A DNA stretch of 64,000 nucleotides from Bacteroidales bacterium (GTDB taxonomy: Bacteria > Bacteroidota > Bacteroidia > Bacteroidales > WCHB1-69): contig JAIKWD010000008.1 in assembly GCA_024685175.1 (NCBI GenBank), positions 42,022 to 106,021 on the forward strand, written 5' to 3'. Below the pieces are notes generated by a model. The model had not been told where the DNA came from and did not search any database. It saw only the letters and a list, made by a program, of their open reading frames with translations. Made by a program: the position numbers and the translations under genes. Below are positions 35,978-45,019 of this stretch, piece by piece; position 1 is the stretch's first letter, and each line of letters starts with the position of its first letter.

Positions 35978-36632
35978 GATCGGAAACTAATAATAGGATG
36001 ATACGAGGTTTCAAAGGGGTACATTGGGGCACGCCATCCACCTTTTCAATAGGAAGAGGACGAATAAACTCAGTCATCGGCAATGGATTATCTCCATTTT
36101 TTCTTTTTTGGTATTCCAAAGCATCTTCAATATCTTGGAAAACACAGCGTTCACGTGAGATCACCACTAAATCGCGGGCTAGACCTTTGACGGAAGGATA
36201 GACATTGAGGGCTTGTGAGAAGCCCACGCTACCCAGACGAGCGATGAGCACATCAGAGACGACCAACGCCGCATCGGCCGGTTCGCCGGGATTGATCGCC
36301 GTCACATATTGCACTCCATACTTGTCCAAATATTGGGAAAAGAACGGGCTGGTGTTCAGGATGGTACTATACTTCTGGCTTTGGCAAAGCTTTACCAAAA
36401 TGGATATCAGGTCTTGATTTGTGCAAGGGACAAAAAGACCGCCGTTGCCCCGGAACTCCTGCAAAAATGCAGCTACCGGATTGGCGATATCTTCATACAC
36501 ATCAGCGTTCATATTCATGTCTATTTCCGTATTCCGCACTTCCATCTTACTGGACAAGGCATTACGGATGTTTTTCCTTATGGCCTCTTTGTCGGCCAAT
36601 ATACTGGAGTCAAATTGACTGTTGTCTGCCAT
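35946..36632 (-). CDS. LUD-domain protein (LutC/YkgG-like)
   Basis: The 228-residue cytoplasmic protein carries a LUD domain, related to LutC of the LutABC lactate-oxidising complex. Supporting stretches are DAALVVSDVLIARLGSVGFSQ near 128-150, matching the LutC core, and VKGLARDLVVISRE near 155. There are no iron-sulfur Cys motifs and no LutA or LutB gene nearby, so a lactate role is not supported. In this phylum a LUD gene commonly lies between ftsH and cdsA, which I see here as well. Its function there is unknown. It ends 32 bases inside cdsA and begins two bases after ftsH. Confidence 0.8.
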   Translation of the reverse strand: MADNSQFDSSILADKEAIRKNIRNALSSKMEVRNTEIDMNMNADVYEDIANPVAAFLQEFRGNGGLFVPCTNQDLISILVKLCQSQKYSTILNTSPFFSQYLDKYGVQYVTAINPGEPADAALVVSDVLIARLGSVGFSQALNVYPSVKGLARDLVVISRERCVFQDIEDALEYQKRKNGDNPLPMTEFIRPLPIEKVDGVPQCTPLKPRIILLLVSDHEPKNQESAS

Positions 36633-36634
36633 AG

Positions 36635-38662
36635 TTATTCTTTTTGATCTGAATCAGAGGATTCTTCAGATGAATTGGTTTTAAAAGGTCGTTTCCCGAG
36701 GATTCTCTCTACGTCTTCCGTGAAGATCACCTCGCGTTCAAGAAGAAGTTGGGCGAGTTGCCCGAGTTGTTCTTTATGGGCATTAAGTATATCCTTGGCT
36801 TTCTGGTAGCAGGATTCGACAAGCTCGTGAATCTGTCCATCAATATCTTGGGCGGTCTTCTCGCTATAGGGTTTAGTGAAAGAATATTCCTGCTGTCCGG
36901 AGGAGTCGTAATAGCTCACATTGCCTATTTTCTGATCCAAACCATAGTACACGACCATGGCGTATGCCTGTTTGGTCACTCTTTCCAAGTCATTCAGTGC
37001 ACCGGTAGACACTTGGCCGAAAGTTATCTCTTCGGCGGCACGGCCACCAAGGGTAGCGGTCATTTCATCAATCATTTGTTCGCGGGTGGTCAGCTGACGT
37101 TCCTCGGGCAAGTACCAAGCCGCGCCAAGGGCCTTGCCACGGGGCACGATGGTCACCTTGACCAAGGGAGAAGCATAGCGCAACATCCAACTCACGCAGG
37201 CGTGTCCGGACTCATGATAGGCAATGGACTTTTTCTCTTCAGAGGAGATCACGCTACCTCTACGCTCCAAGCCACCAATGATGCGATCCACGGCGGAGAG
37301 GAAGTCCTCCTTCTCTATCTGTTTCTTATTGTTACGGGCGGCAATAAGTGCGGCCTCATTACACACATTGGCGATGTCGGCGCCAGAGAAGCCAGGGGTC
37401 TGCTTGGCAAAGAAGTCCAGATCCACATCAGGACCGAGCTTGAGGTTGCGGACATGTACACCGAAAATGCCGCGGCGTTCGTTAAGGTTAGGCAACTCGA
37501 CTTGTATTTGACGGTCGAAACGGCCCGCACGCAAAAGGGCACGGTCGAGAATGTCGGCACGGTTGGTGGCTGCCATGATGATGACACCGGCATTGGTGGA
37601 GAAGCCATCCATCTCGGTAAGCAGCTGATTCAAGGTGCTCTCTCTTTCATCGTTAGCATTGGATAGGGCATTCTTTCCACGAGCGCGACCGATGGCATCA
37701 ATCTCATCGATGAAGATGATGCACGGGGCTTTCTCTTTGGCCGTCTTGAAGAGGTCACGCACACGAGAGGCACCGACACCCACGAACATCTCCACGAAAT
37801 CGGAACCCGACAGGGAGAAGAAGGGGACCTTGGCCTCGCCGGCCACGGCCTTGGCCAGCAGCGTCTTGCCCGTACCCGGAGGGCCTACGAGCAACACACC
37901 TTTGGGAATCTTACCCCCCAGGACAGTATATTTCTTGGGGTTTTTCAGGAAGTCGACCACCTCCTCAATCTCGAACTTGGCGCCTTCCAGACCGGCTACA
38001 TCCTTGAAGGTCACCAACTGTCCAGACTTCTCGTCGAACTCCTGGGCCTTGGACTTGCCTATGCTGAAGATGTTACCGCCTCCAGGTCCGCCACCACGAA
38101 TCGTGCGCATTGACATGAGCAACATGACAAAGATCAGGATGGTAGGCAAAACCCAGATAAGCAGCTCCCAACCCCATCGTTGTGTGTTGTCTTGCTTGGT
38201 CGGGAAATCGTATTCGGCAGATATATCATTGGCTTTCAAGGTACTATCTTGAGCCAAACGATTCTGGATGGCTTTTTCTTTCTCAGTCTTCAAGTTATCG
38301 TTGAACACTTGCAGATCGGTCACCGTCATGAAATACTGTGGACCTTGCGTATTGTTTTTCACCTTCTCGTGCGCGGAATTGCTCTTTATGGCATCCTCCT
38401 TCAAGAAGACATTGACACGGTCATCCTTACGAACATATTCTATGTGGTCAATCTCTTTATTCTTAACCATCGTATTAAACTCCATATCAGTGACTTCCAC
38501 GGCATTATTGCCGCCGAGCGTAAACAAATAATACGCAATCAGCATAATGCCTATCAAGACATAGACGTATGTTAAGGAAAAACGCTTTTTCTTCGGATCA
38601 TTGGATCTGAATTTAAAAGGGTTATTTTGGAAATTATCTTTATTATTTGATTTTTTTGCCAT
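36635..38662 (-). CDS. ftsH: ATP-dependent zinc metalloprotease FtsH
   Basis: The 675-residue membrane-anchored AAA+ protease degrades misfolded membrane and short-lived regulatory proteins. Two N-terminal membrane segments (about 27-48 and 150-170) flank a periplasmic domain. The AAA module has Walker [14 protein letters not shown] near 235, Walker [16 protein letters not shown] near 285, and SRH arginines in RPGRFDRQ-like [10 protein letters not shown] near 345. The zinc motif is HESGH near 455 in [12 protein letters not shown]. Glycine-rich spacing [10 protein letters not shown] precedes the AAA domain. The ATG at 38662 (MAKKSNN) is chosen because longer upstream reading would overlap and invade rsfS. 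Confidence 0.96.
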   Translation of the reverse strand: MAKKSNNKDNFQNNPFKFRSNDPKKKRFSLTYVYVLIGIMLIAYYLFTLGGNNAVEVTDMEFNTMVKNKEIDHIEYVRKDDRVNVFLKEDAIKSNSAHEKVKNNTQGPQYFMTVTDLQVFNDNLKTEKEKAIQNRLAQDSTLKANDISAEYDFPTKQDNTQRWGWELLIWVLPTILIFVMLLMSMRTIRGGGPGGGNIFSIGKSKAQEFDEKSGQLVTFKDVAGLEGAKFEIEEVVDFLKNPKKYTVLGGKIPKGVLLVGPPGTGKTLLAKAVAGEAKVPFFSLSGSDFVEMFVGVGASRVRDLFKTAKEKAPCIIFIDEIDAIGRARGKNALSNANDERESTLNQLLTEMDGFSTNAGVIIMAATNRADILDRALLRAGRFDRQIQVELPNLNERRGIFGVHVRNLKLGPDVDLDFFAKQTPGFSGADIANVCNEAALIAARNNKKQIEKEDFLSAVDRIIGGLERRGSVISSEEKKSIAYHESGHACVSWMLRYASPLVKVTIVPRGKALGAAWYLPEERQLTTREQMIDEMTATLGGRAAEEITFGQVSTGALNDLERVTKQAYAMVVYYGLDQKIGNVSYYDSSGQQEYSFTKPYSEKTAQDIDGQIHELVESCYQKAKDILNAHKEQLGQLAQLLLEREVIFTEDVERILGKRPFKTNSSEESSDSDQKE

Positions 38663-38687
38663 AGGGTTAGAAATGAAAAACGACTTC

Positions 38688-39068
38688 TTAGAATTTCTGG
38701 ATATCAGCGTCGCTCCACAAGGCTTCGATATTGTAATAAGCACGGGCCTCAGGCTGGAAAATATGCACCAGCACATTGAAATAATCCAGCAAGATCCATT
38801 CGCAGTTTTCAAGGCCTTCCACATGCATCGGCTTCACGTTGGCCTCTCGCTTGGTTTTCTCCTGCACAAAATCACACAAAGTCTCCACATGGGGTTTTGA
38901 CGTCCCTGTACAGACAATGAAGTAATCGAAATAAGTATGATTGATTTTCTTAAGATTCAGGCATTCCACATCGACCCCTTGTTTCTCTATAAGAGCTTGG
39001 ATGATAAGTTCTTCAATATTGCCTTCGTATGGAACGCCATCGAACTTGACTTTTCTTTTTACAGTCAT
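38688..39068 (-). CDS. rsfS: Ribosomal silencing factor RsfS
   Basis: The 126-residue cytoplasmic protein binds L14 of the large ribosomal subunit and blocks subunit joining when nutrients are scarce. Family motifs are DYFIVCTGTSKPHVETLCD near residue 48, and the C-terminal EGLENCEWILLDYFNVLVHIF near 84-104 with the conserved WILLDY. It lies 25 bases before the ftsH start, the conserved rsfS-ftsH arrangement. A leftward TGTACCTTTG promoter (39093-39102) sits 25 bases ahead of the ATG. Confidence 0.95.
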   Translation of the reverse strand: MTVKRKVKFDGVPYEGNIEELIIQALIEKQGVDVECLNLKKINHTYFDYFIVCTGTSKPHVETLCDFVQEKTKREANVKPMHVEGLENCEWILLDYFNVLVHIFQPEARAYYNIEALWSDADIQKF

Positions 39069-39092
39069 AAATAAGTATTAAAATTTAGCGGG

Positions 39093-39121
39093 CAAAGGTA
39101 CAATTTTTTTTTATATTTTTG
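39093..39121. promoter_or_regulatory. Back-to-back divergent promoters for rsfS-ftsH and the T9SS protease
   Basis: CAAAGGTA at 39093-39100 (leftward TACCTTTG) and TATTTTTG at 39114-39121 (rightward) are 13 bases apart. It is the third instance of this layout in the window. Confidence 0.7.
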
Positions 39122-39144
39122 CAGCCTTTAAAACTAAGAGCTCT

Positions 39145-40800
39145 ATGAAAAAAATTGCTGTTACACTTGCATGCTTAATCATGGTTTCTACCGTTCTTCA
39201 TGCACAAAAAGCGGTAGTAGGAACCCCTTATAGTTTCACGCACAACAACGTTTCCATGGTGATAGATCGGGTTGACTTGCCTACCGTAGACGCAGACAAG
39301 TTATTAGCCGAAGATGCCTTGGCAGACAAGGGTACACCTTTGCGCGTGGGCACAGTGCACAACGTAAACTATAATTTCCACAACAGCGGTCGTCTGGACG
39401 AGTTTCCCGATGGCAGTCGTCTATGGCGTTTGTCATTCCGTTCACCTGGTGCCGTGATGATGGCCGTCATCTTCTCCCATTTCAACATTCCCGAGGAAGC
39501 CACGTTCCATATTTACAGTGGCGACCGCAGCCAATTGACGGGCACATACACCAACAAAGATTTCGAGCAGGTCAATGGTCTGATGGCCTCTGAAGATATC
39601 ATCGGCGACGAGGTGATACTGGAATACTACGAGCCTGCCAGCGCCCTTTATCACGGAGAGATCCAGATCGAGCGCATCAGTCATATCTACCGCGACTTCC
39701 TGCATGTACGCGATGACAATAAAGGTCATTGGGGAGATGCCGACGGCGACTGCCACTACGACGTTGTTTGTCCGGAAGGCAAACCTTGGCATACTCAGAT
39801 CAACTCCGTGGTCTGCATCAGCATCACGGACAACACCGGTTCATACCTCTGCTCCGGAGCCATGATCAACAACATACGTAAAGACAGGACTCCTTATGTT
39901 CTCAGTGCCAACCACTGCTACACTGGCGCTCCAAATGCCGGAACCTTCAAGTTCTATTTCCTTTATCAAACTTTCACCTGCGGAGGCAACAACGGATATT
40001 ACAACAGAATGGCCAATGGTGCCACAGTGGTAGCTTCCGCGGGCGGTACCGCCTACAACACCTCTCCCAGCTCCGACTTCCTGCTCCTCAGGATTACAGG
40101 TAACCTTTACGACCAATATCGTGACAGCATTGTATTTGCCGGATGGGATGCTACCGGCTCAGCATCTGTAGGTGCAGCCATTCACCATCCTGGCGGTGAC
40201 TATAAAAAGATCAGTTTCCCTCGTACGGTTAGTTCTAACTACGGCTCTTATTTCTGGGTGGTCAACTGGTACACCAATCCCAATAAGGGATGCACGGAAC
40301 AAGGTTCTTCCGGTTCCCCGCTCTTCAACGCTCAAGGCCTCATCATTGGTGATCTGAGTTCCGGCAGTAGTGCTTGCGACTATCCCATGGGCGTTGACTA
40401 CTACGGCAAATTGTCTCATTCTTGGAACAACGGCAACACCTCGAACAACAACCGCAAACTCAAGCCTTGGTTGGATCCCGACAACACGGGAATCCTGAAA
40501 ATGAACAGCATGCGCTACGACGGCACCCCGGTCGGAGTGGAAAACTACACCACGACCATACGTCCCTTTAACATTGTACCCAACCCAAGTCAAGGTTTTG
40601 TCAGCATGAAAGGCTCTTTCGATCCCGGCGACGGTGTATGCAATGTCTATAACGCCATGGGCGTGCTTGTCGCATCCAAGTCTGTCACACTTTCACCTTC
40701 CATTGACATGAGCTTTAACGATCTGCCCAGCGGCATCTATATCGTGGAAATCATAAACGACAATCACATCTACAAATCCAAGATGGTCATAGCCCGCTAA
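39145..40800 (+). CDS. Trypsin-like serine endopeptidase with T9SS sorting domain
   Basis: This 551-residue secreted protein has a signal peptide ending near STVLHAQ (residue 21). A jelly-roll-like pre-domain lies at about 40-190, and the chymotrypsin-fold protease domain at about 205-450. The triad is visible as His in VLSANHCYTG near 255, Asp in SSDFLLLRI near 312 and Ser in QGSSGSPLF near 390; it resembles the lysyl endopeptidase (Achromobacter protease I) group. A type A T9SS signal (FNIVPNPSQGF to KMVIAR, about 474-551) ends the protein. Specificity cannot be fixed without the S1 pocket residue. It should act outside the cell together with the C25 peptidase. Confidence 0.88.
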   Translation: MKKIAVTLACLIMVSTVLHAQKAVVGTPYSFTHNNVSMVIDRVDLPTVDADKLLAEDALADKGTPLRVGTVHNVNYNFHNSGRLDEFPDGSRLWRLSFRSPGAVMMAVIFSHFNIPEEATFHIYSGDRSQLTGTYTNKDFEQVNGLMASEDIIGDEVILEYYEPASALYHGEIQIERISHIYRDFLHVRDDNKGHWGDADGDCHYDVVCPEGKPWHTQINSVVCISITDNTGSYLCSGAMINNIRKDRTPYVLSANHCYTGAPNAGTFKFYFLYQTFTCGGNNGYYNRMANGATVVASAGGTAYNTSPSSDFLLLRITGNLYDQYRDSIVFAGWDATGSASVGAAIHHPGGDYKKISFPRTVSSNYGSYFWVVNWYTNPNKGCTEQGSSGSPLFNAQGLIIGDLSSGSSACDYPMGVDYYGKLSHSWNNGNTSNNNRKLKPWLDPDNTGILKMNSMRYDGTPVGVENYTTTIRPFNIVPNPSQGFVSMKGSFDPGDGVCNVYNAMGVLVASKSVTLSPSIDMSFNDLPSGIYIVEIINDNHIYKSKMVIAR

Positions 40801-40802
40801 CC

Positions 40803-41450
40803 TTGAACACCTCTCCTCTTCTCTCCATCGCCTACCTTCCGCCCATCGAATACTTCGCCTTCCTAATGAGTCCTGAAGTAAGAATGGACAATATGGAAAA
40901 CTACCAGAAACAAAGCTACCGAAATCGTGTACGCATCATGACCGGCAATGGCGTCCAAACACTCTCGGTACCTGTCATACACGAGCGAGGAGGCTCCAGG
41001 ATTACTGAAACGCGCATTGAATACACCACTCCCTGGCAACGAACCCATTGGCGCACCATTGCCACCGCCTATAATGGCAGTCCGTTCTTCCTCTACTACC
41101 AAGATGCCCTAGTCCCGTTCTTTGAACAACGATTTGAAACCCTATACGAGTTCAATCTGGAACTAATACAAACACTGCTTAAGCTATTGCGGACGAGCAC
41201 TCGAATCCGCATGTTGGATGAAGACAACAGTCCCGGTCAACCCGACCTCCGAAGCACCATCCATCCCAAGAACTGCAACAGACCAGACTATGGGTTTAAA
41301 CTGATGAAGCCATACTATCAAGTGTTTGAAGACCGTTTCCCATTCACTCCAAATCTCTCTATACTTGACTTACTATTCAATCTAGGCCCGGATGCCCACC
41401 CATATCTTCTCGATCTCAACCAGCAATTTACAACGCCCACAATCTCCTAA
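40803..41450 (+). CDS. WbqC-like family protein
   Basis: The 215-residue cytoplasmic protein has the WbqC-like family start (LLSIAYLPPIEYFAFL). It also has VSVPVIHERGG-type and TPWQRTHWRTIATAYNGSPFF motifs (about 58-100), the latter containing conserved Trp-His. WbqC-like proteins often occur with O-antigen or glycan genes, but their reaction is not established. The start is TTG at 40803, two bases after the protease stop. The next ATG would remove the conserved first segment, so TTG is preferred. The stop overlaps the next ATG by one base. Confidence 0.82.
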   Translation: MNTSPLLSIAYLPPIEYFAFLMSPEVRMDNMENYQKQSYRNRVRIMTGNGVQTLSVPVIHERGGSRITETRIEYTTPWQRTHWRTIATAYNGSPFFLYYQDALVPFFEQRFETLYEFNLELIQTLLKLLRTSTRIRMLDEDNSPGQPDLRSTIHPKNCNRPDYGFKLMKPYYQVFEDRFPFTPNLSILDLLFNLGPDAHPYLLDLNQQFTTPTIS

Positions 41451-43345
41451 TGGAAGACAAGAAGCTGAACATATTAGAACGATTCACACAAGTCATCAAG
41501 CAATTCATCGATAGAATCACCTATTCGCAAGAGTTGTTCGAAGACGACGTGTGGGTCATCCGCTTGTCCAAGAAACACCAAGGAGAACTTAAGTACACGG
41601 TTGACAAAAAGCTGTTCTCTTGGTCACTCAAGACAGGCGACGACGTTTACAAGTATATGTTGTTGCTCGCCATGGCAGCCATGCTTGTCGTCATGTTACT
41701 CATGAGCCGCGACGTAGGTATCTCCTCCCGTGAATTGGAGCAAGACCACTATTCGGCACTCGTGTACGATCATTTTCATCACACTGGGGATCCCGAAGCC
41801 TACCGAACCCATCCGTATGCTTCAACACAAGCTCAATACATCGATCTCATCGTATACTCTGTCTGTAAGGCCCTCAATGTTACTGACACCTTTGCCATTC
41901 GACATCTGCTGAGTGCATTCTTTGGATGGTTGCTGATCCTGTATTTGTCCATCTTAATACTCAGAGCTTTTAATTGGCGGGCCGCCTTCTTTACAGCATT
42001 CTTCCTTTTCATATCGCCTCGTTTCTTCGGGTACTCCCTTAGCAACATGGTGGACGTGACTTTCGCCTTCGGCTTCATCTTTACCATCACACAGATGTAT
42101 TACTTCTGTAGAGAGTTGCCCGTCATACGTATCTATCGATGCGTTAAAATCCTTATAGGCATTTTCATCGCCCTCTCCACATACAATGCCGGGTATGTGC
42201 TCATCCATTTCTTCGTGATCTTTACCCTACTGAACTTTTTCCTATATAACCCGCTCAAGAAAATTTTCAGCAAAGAATATCTCAAGGCTCTTGGCATGCT
42301 CTGTATACTTTTGATCGGATCCACATTGATTGTATATGGCCTGCATGCCATCTGCACTCATTTCCTTGTTTCCTCTGCTGTCGCTCCCCGAAACGCCTTT
42401 AAATTACTTACCATTAATTATCCCTTATCCGGCAACCAACTGTTCAAAGGTCACGTCATCGGGCCCGATAATTTTCCCAAAGGATATCTTAGCACCTACT
42501 TGTTCATCACCATCCCCACTATCATCTTAATTGGATTTCTGCTGTTCTTCATCTTTTTCAAGACGGCAGTTAAATCATTAAAGATCTACTCCATCTTCAT
42601 TTTCTTATATTCTTTCTTCTATTGCATTCATCAAGTCCGTCTTAGCTACATCAATCCGGACACATTGTGGGCGATTTACTACTTTATTTACCCGCTGTTT
42701 ATGCTGATAGCCGTTAGCGGCGTGGAGTGCGCCCTACGAACCATCAACGATAAATACACCAACTTCGTGGTATTTTGCATCATCGGATTGCTCTCATTTT
42801 TGCCGATTCGTCACATTCTGGTTAACAATCCTGTGTCCTCCCTCTATTTCAATGAAATCTCAGGTGGCATTAACAACGCATACGCCAAATATGAACTCGA
42901 CTGCAATGACGACGCGAACAAGACAGCTTGTCAGTGGCTCGGCCACTACATCTTCCGCGAAGACCTCTGCAAAGGGACCAAGGACAGCACGATCATAATT
43001 GCCACCAACGGCAATCAGGCCTGCGACCTGTTCTTCCGCCAAGAGAGTGAAATGATCAAGATGGAGCACAAACCATATAGCAAAACAGATACTACATGGG
43101 ACTACTACATTGACTTCTGCAACAACATTCCTGCGGCGCAACTTCGAAATGGGACTTGGCCCAACGACAAGACCATTCATTGTATCAACATTGAATCAAA
43201 ACCCATAGTCGCTATTTACCGAAACAGCTACAAGATGCAACAAAAAACCATCAACGACAGCATTGCAGCCGTTCAGGCAGCTTATCTTGACAGTTTGGCT
43301 TCCCTTCCCCACAACGCCAGCAAAATACGCAAGAACAAACGATAG
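41450..43345 (+). CDS. Large multi-pass membrane protein, possible GT-C fold glycosyltransferase
   Basis: The 631-residue protein has a soluble N-terminal part (about 1-60) and then about ten to eleven membrane segments (about 70-465). A C-terminal soluble region (about 470-631) lies probably outside the membrane. After the first segment comes the acidic EQDHYSALVYDHFHHTGD near 95-115, where GT-C enzymes (ArnT/PMT type) carry catalytic acidic residues. HPYASTQAQYIDLIVYSVCKAL and FISPRFFGYSLSNMVDV fit the same fold. I cannot name the family with confidence. A dolichyl- or polyprenyl-phosphate sugar transferase is the best guess, and a WbqC-like gene directly upstream is compatible. The last 40 residues are charged and Ala/Lys-rich. 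Confidence 0.55.
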   Translation: MEDKKLNILERFTQVIKQFIDRITYSQELFEDDVWVIRLSKKHQGELKYTVDKKLFSWSLKTGDDVYKYMLLLAMAAMLVVMLLMSRDVGISSRELEQDHYSALVYDHFHHTGDPEAYRTHPYASTQAQYIDLIVYSVCKALNVTDTFAIRHLLSAFFGWLLILYLSILILRAFNWRAAFFTAFFLFISPRFFGYSLSNMVDVTFAFGFIFTITQMYYFCRELPVIRIYRCVKILIGIFIALSTYNAGYVLIHFFVIFTLLNFFLYNPLKKIFSKEYLKALGMLCILLIGSTLIVYGLHAICTHFLVSSAVAPRNAFKLLTINYPLSGNQLFKGHVIGPDNFPKGYLSTYLFITIPTIILIGFLLFFIFFKTAVKSLKIYSIFIFLYSFFYCIHQVRLSYINPDTLWAIYYFIYPLFMLIAVSGVECALRTINDKYTNFVVFCIIGLLSFLPIRHILVNNPVSSLYFNEISGGINNAYAKYELDCNDDANKTACQWLGHYIFREDLCKGTKDSTIIIATNGNQACDLFFRQESEMIKMEHKPYSKTDTTWDYYIDFCNNIPAAQLRNGTWPNDKTIHCINIESKPIVAIYRNSYKMQQKTINDSIAAVQAAYLDSLASLPHNASKIRKNKR

Positions 43346-43366
43346 TTGATTACTAAATCACTAAAA

Positions 43367-43414
43367 GACTACTGACTACTGACTACTAATTCCTATCCCC
43401 TAATCCCTAACTCC
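43367..43414. repeat. Heptanucleotide array immediately before the DUF4290 start codon
   Basis: GACTACT is repeated three times (43367-43387). In a register that overlaps by one base, TAATTCC, TATCCCC, TAATCCC and TAACTCC follow (43387-43414). The DUF4290 ATG is at 43416. Two different unit types follow each other with the same 7-base period. Confidence 0.75.
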
Positions 43415-43415
43415 T

Positions 43416-44084
43416 ATGATCGAATACAACACAAAACGAAACAAATTGGTCATCAAAGAGTACGGTCGCAATGTCCAAAAGATGATCGAGGACGCGATGA
43501 AGATTGAGAACCGTGAAAAGCGCAACGAGACAGCGCGGGCCATCGTACGGGTCATGGACCAGCTCAACGAGGTGAGAGACCCCGCCATCAAGGGCAAGAA
43601 AGAGTCTTTGGACTATTGGCATAAGCTATGGGACCATCTTTTCATCATGTCAGGTTATTCACTCGACATCGATAGTCCTTTTCCCAAGCCAGAACCCGAC
43701 AACAAAATCCGCGAAGTTGTAAAACCTGAATACAACAAGCATCACATCACTTTACGCACCTATGGTCGCAACATGGAGAATATCATCAAGACCGTAGCCA
43801 ACTATCCTGAGGACGTGCGGAAGATAATGGTCAGACCCTTGGCCAACCATTTAAAGATGATGTATTTGACCTACAATCGGGACTCTGTAAACGACGCCCT
43901 TATCGCTCATCAGATAGAGGAAATCTCGGAAGGTAAGCTGACGGTCCCCGAAGATTTTAGTTTCGCCACTACAAATGCTCTTCTTCACACTGCCAACAGC
44001 AACAATTCCTTCTATGTGACTCCCACCAAGGCTAAAAAGAAGAAAAAGAAAAAGAAAAAAAAGAAATCTCCTGTTACCTTATGA
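43416..44084 (+). CDS. DUF4290 family protein with a poly-lysine tail
   Basis: The 222-residue cytoplasmic protein belongs to DUF4290, a Bacteroidota family of unknown function. Its typical stretches are MIEYNTKRNKLVIKEYGRNVQKMI at the start and HKLWDHLFIMSGYSLDIDSPFP near 68-90. A second YGRNMENIIKTV near 114 echoes the N-terminal YGRNVQKMI. The C-terminus is a lysine run (11 Lys within residues about 206-218). It is encoded by an A-rich tract (44034-44066) with a stretch of eight A that could allow slippage. The start is preceded directly by a heptad repeat. The last 4 bases overlap the ABC ATPase gene natA-like. Confidence 0.85.
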   Translation: MIEYNTKRNKLVIKEYGRNVQKMIEDAMKIENREKRNETARAIVRVMDQLNEVRDPAIKGKKESLDYWHKLWDHLFIMSGYSLDIDSPFPKPEPDNKIREVVKPEYNKHHITLRTYGRNMENIIKTVANYPEDVRKIMVRPLANHLKMMYLTYNRDSVNDALIAHQIEEISEGKLTVPEDFSFATTNALLHTANSNNSFYVTPTKAKKKKKKKKKKKSPVTL

Positions 44085-45019
44085 ACATAATAGAGGTTGA
44101 TCAAGTAACCAAAAAATTCGAAAAGCACATTGCTTTGGACAACGTATCGTTGTCCATTCCCGAAGGCATCATCTTCGGTTTGTTAGGTCCCAACGGTGCG
44201 GGCAAGACTACGCTTATCCGCATTCTAAACCAGATCACATTCCCCGATACTGGAACCGTCTATTTCCAGGGGCATCCCATTTTACCGGAAGACGTTCGTA
44301 AGATCGGCTATCTGCCGGAAGAACGCGGTTTATACAAAAAGATGAGAGCCGGTGAGCAAGCCATGTACCTCGCACAGCTTAAAGGCCTTGACCGCAAGAC
44401 CGCCTATCAACGTCTGCGCACCAAATTCAAGCAATACGACATCTTGAGTTGGTGGGACCGTCCTGTGGAAGAACTTTCAAAAGGAATGCAGCAAAAGCTG
44501 CAGTTCATCACCACCATTTTGCATAAGCCTTCGTTCCTAATCCTTGACGAACCTTTTAGTGGTTTCGATCCCATCAATTCCAATTTACTTAAGGAAGAGA
44601 TCCTCAAGCTCAAGCAAGAGGGCACCACCATCATCCTTTCGACGCACAATATGGCTTCCGTGGAAGAGATTTGCGACGACATCGCCCTTATCAACCAAGG
44701 CCATAAGATTCTGGATGGCAACATACACGGATTGAAAGACCGCTTCAAGAAGAACATCTTTGAAGTGGAGATTGCCGATGCGAATGAGAAAGTTGACGCT
44801 TTGCTGCAAGAAAAATACGAACTGCTCGGGAAACAAATCACACCCAAGAGCTCCGTTTATTCGGTAAGGACGCCCGAACGAGGCCAGGCCAACGTTCTAC
44901 TGGCATCCCTATTGGAAAACGGCAGCATACTATCCTTCCACGAGGTGCTGCCCACCATGAACGAGATTTTCATCGAACAAGTGCAATCCTTTAACCAACA
45001 GAACCACAATGAGCAATAA
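44081..45019 (+). CDS. ABC transporter ATP-binding protein (NatA-like)
   Basis: The 312-residue ATPase has Walker [15 protein letters not shown] near residue 38, signature LSKGMQQKLQF near 133 and Walker B FLILDEPFSGFDPIN near 155, with the switch His in LSTHNMASVEEIC near 190. A C-terminal extension (about 225-312) is typical of the DUF4162/NatA-type subfamily. With the permease encoded next (11-base overlap) it forms an export pump of the NatAB kind. Sodium export in Bacillus NatAB is established, but the substrate here is unknown. Confidence 0.9.
   Translation: MNIIEVDQVTKKFEKHIALDNVSLSIPEGIIFGLLGPNGAGKTTLIRILNQITFPDTGTVYFQGHPILPEDVRKIGYLPEERGLYKKMRAGEQAMYLAQLKGLDRKTAYQRLRTKFKQYDILSWWDRPVEELSKGMQQKLQFITTILHKPSFLILDEPFSGFDPINSNLLKEEILKLKQEGTTIILSTHNMASVEEICDDIALINQGHKILDGNIHGLKDRFKKNIFEVEIADANEKVDALLQEKYELLGKQITPKSSVYSVRTPERGQANVLLASLLENGSILSFHEVLPTMNEIFIEQVQSFNQQNHNEQ

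Noticed and set aside
38663..38824. In-frame extension of ftsH into rsfS
   Set aside because: It overlaps the end of rsfS, lacks similarity to FtsH and would disrupt the first membrane segment. MAKKSNN at 38662 fits.
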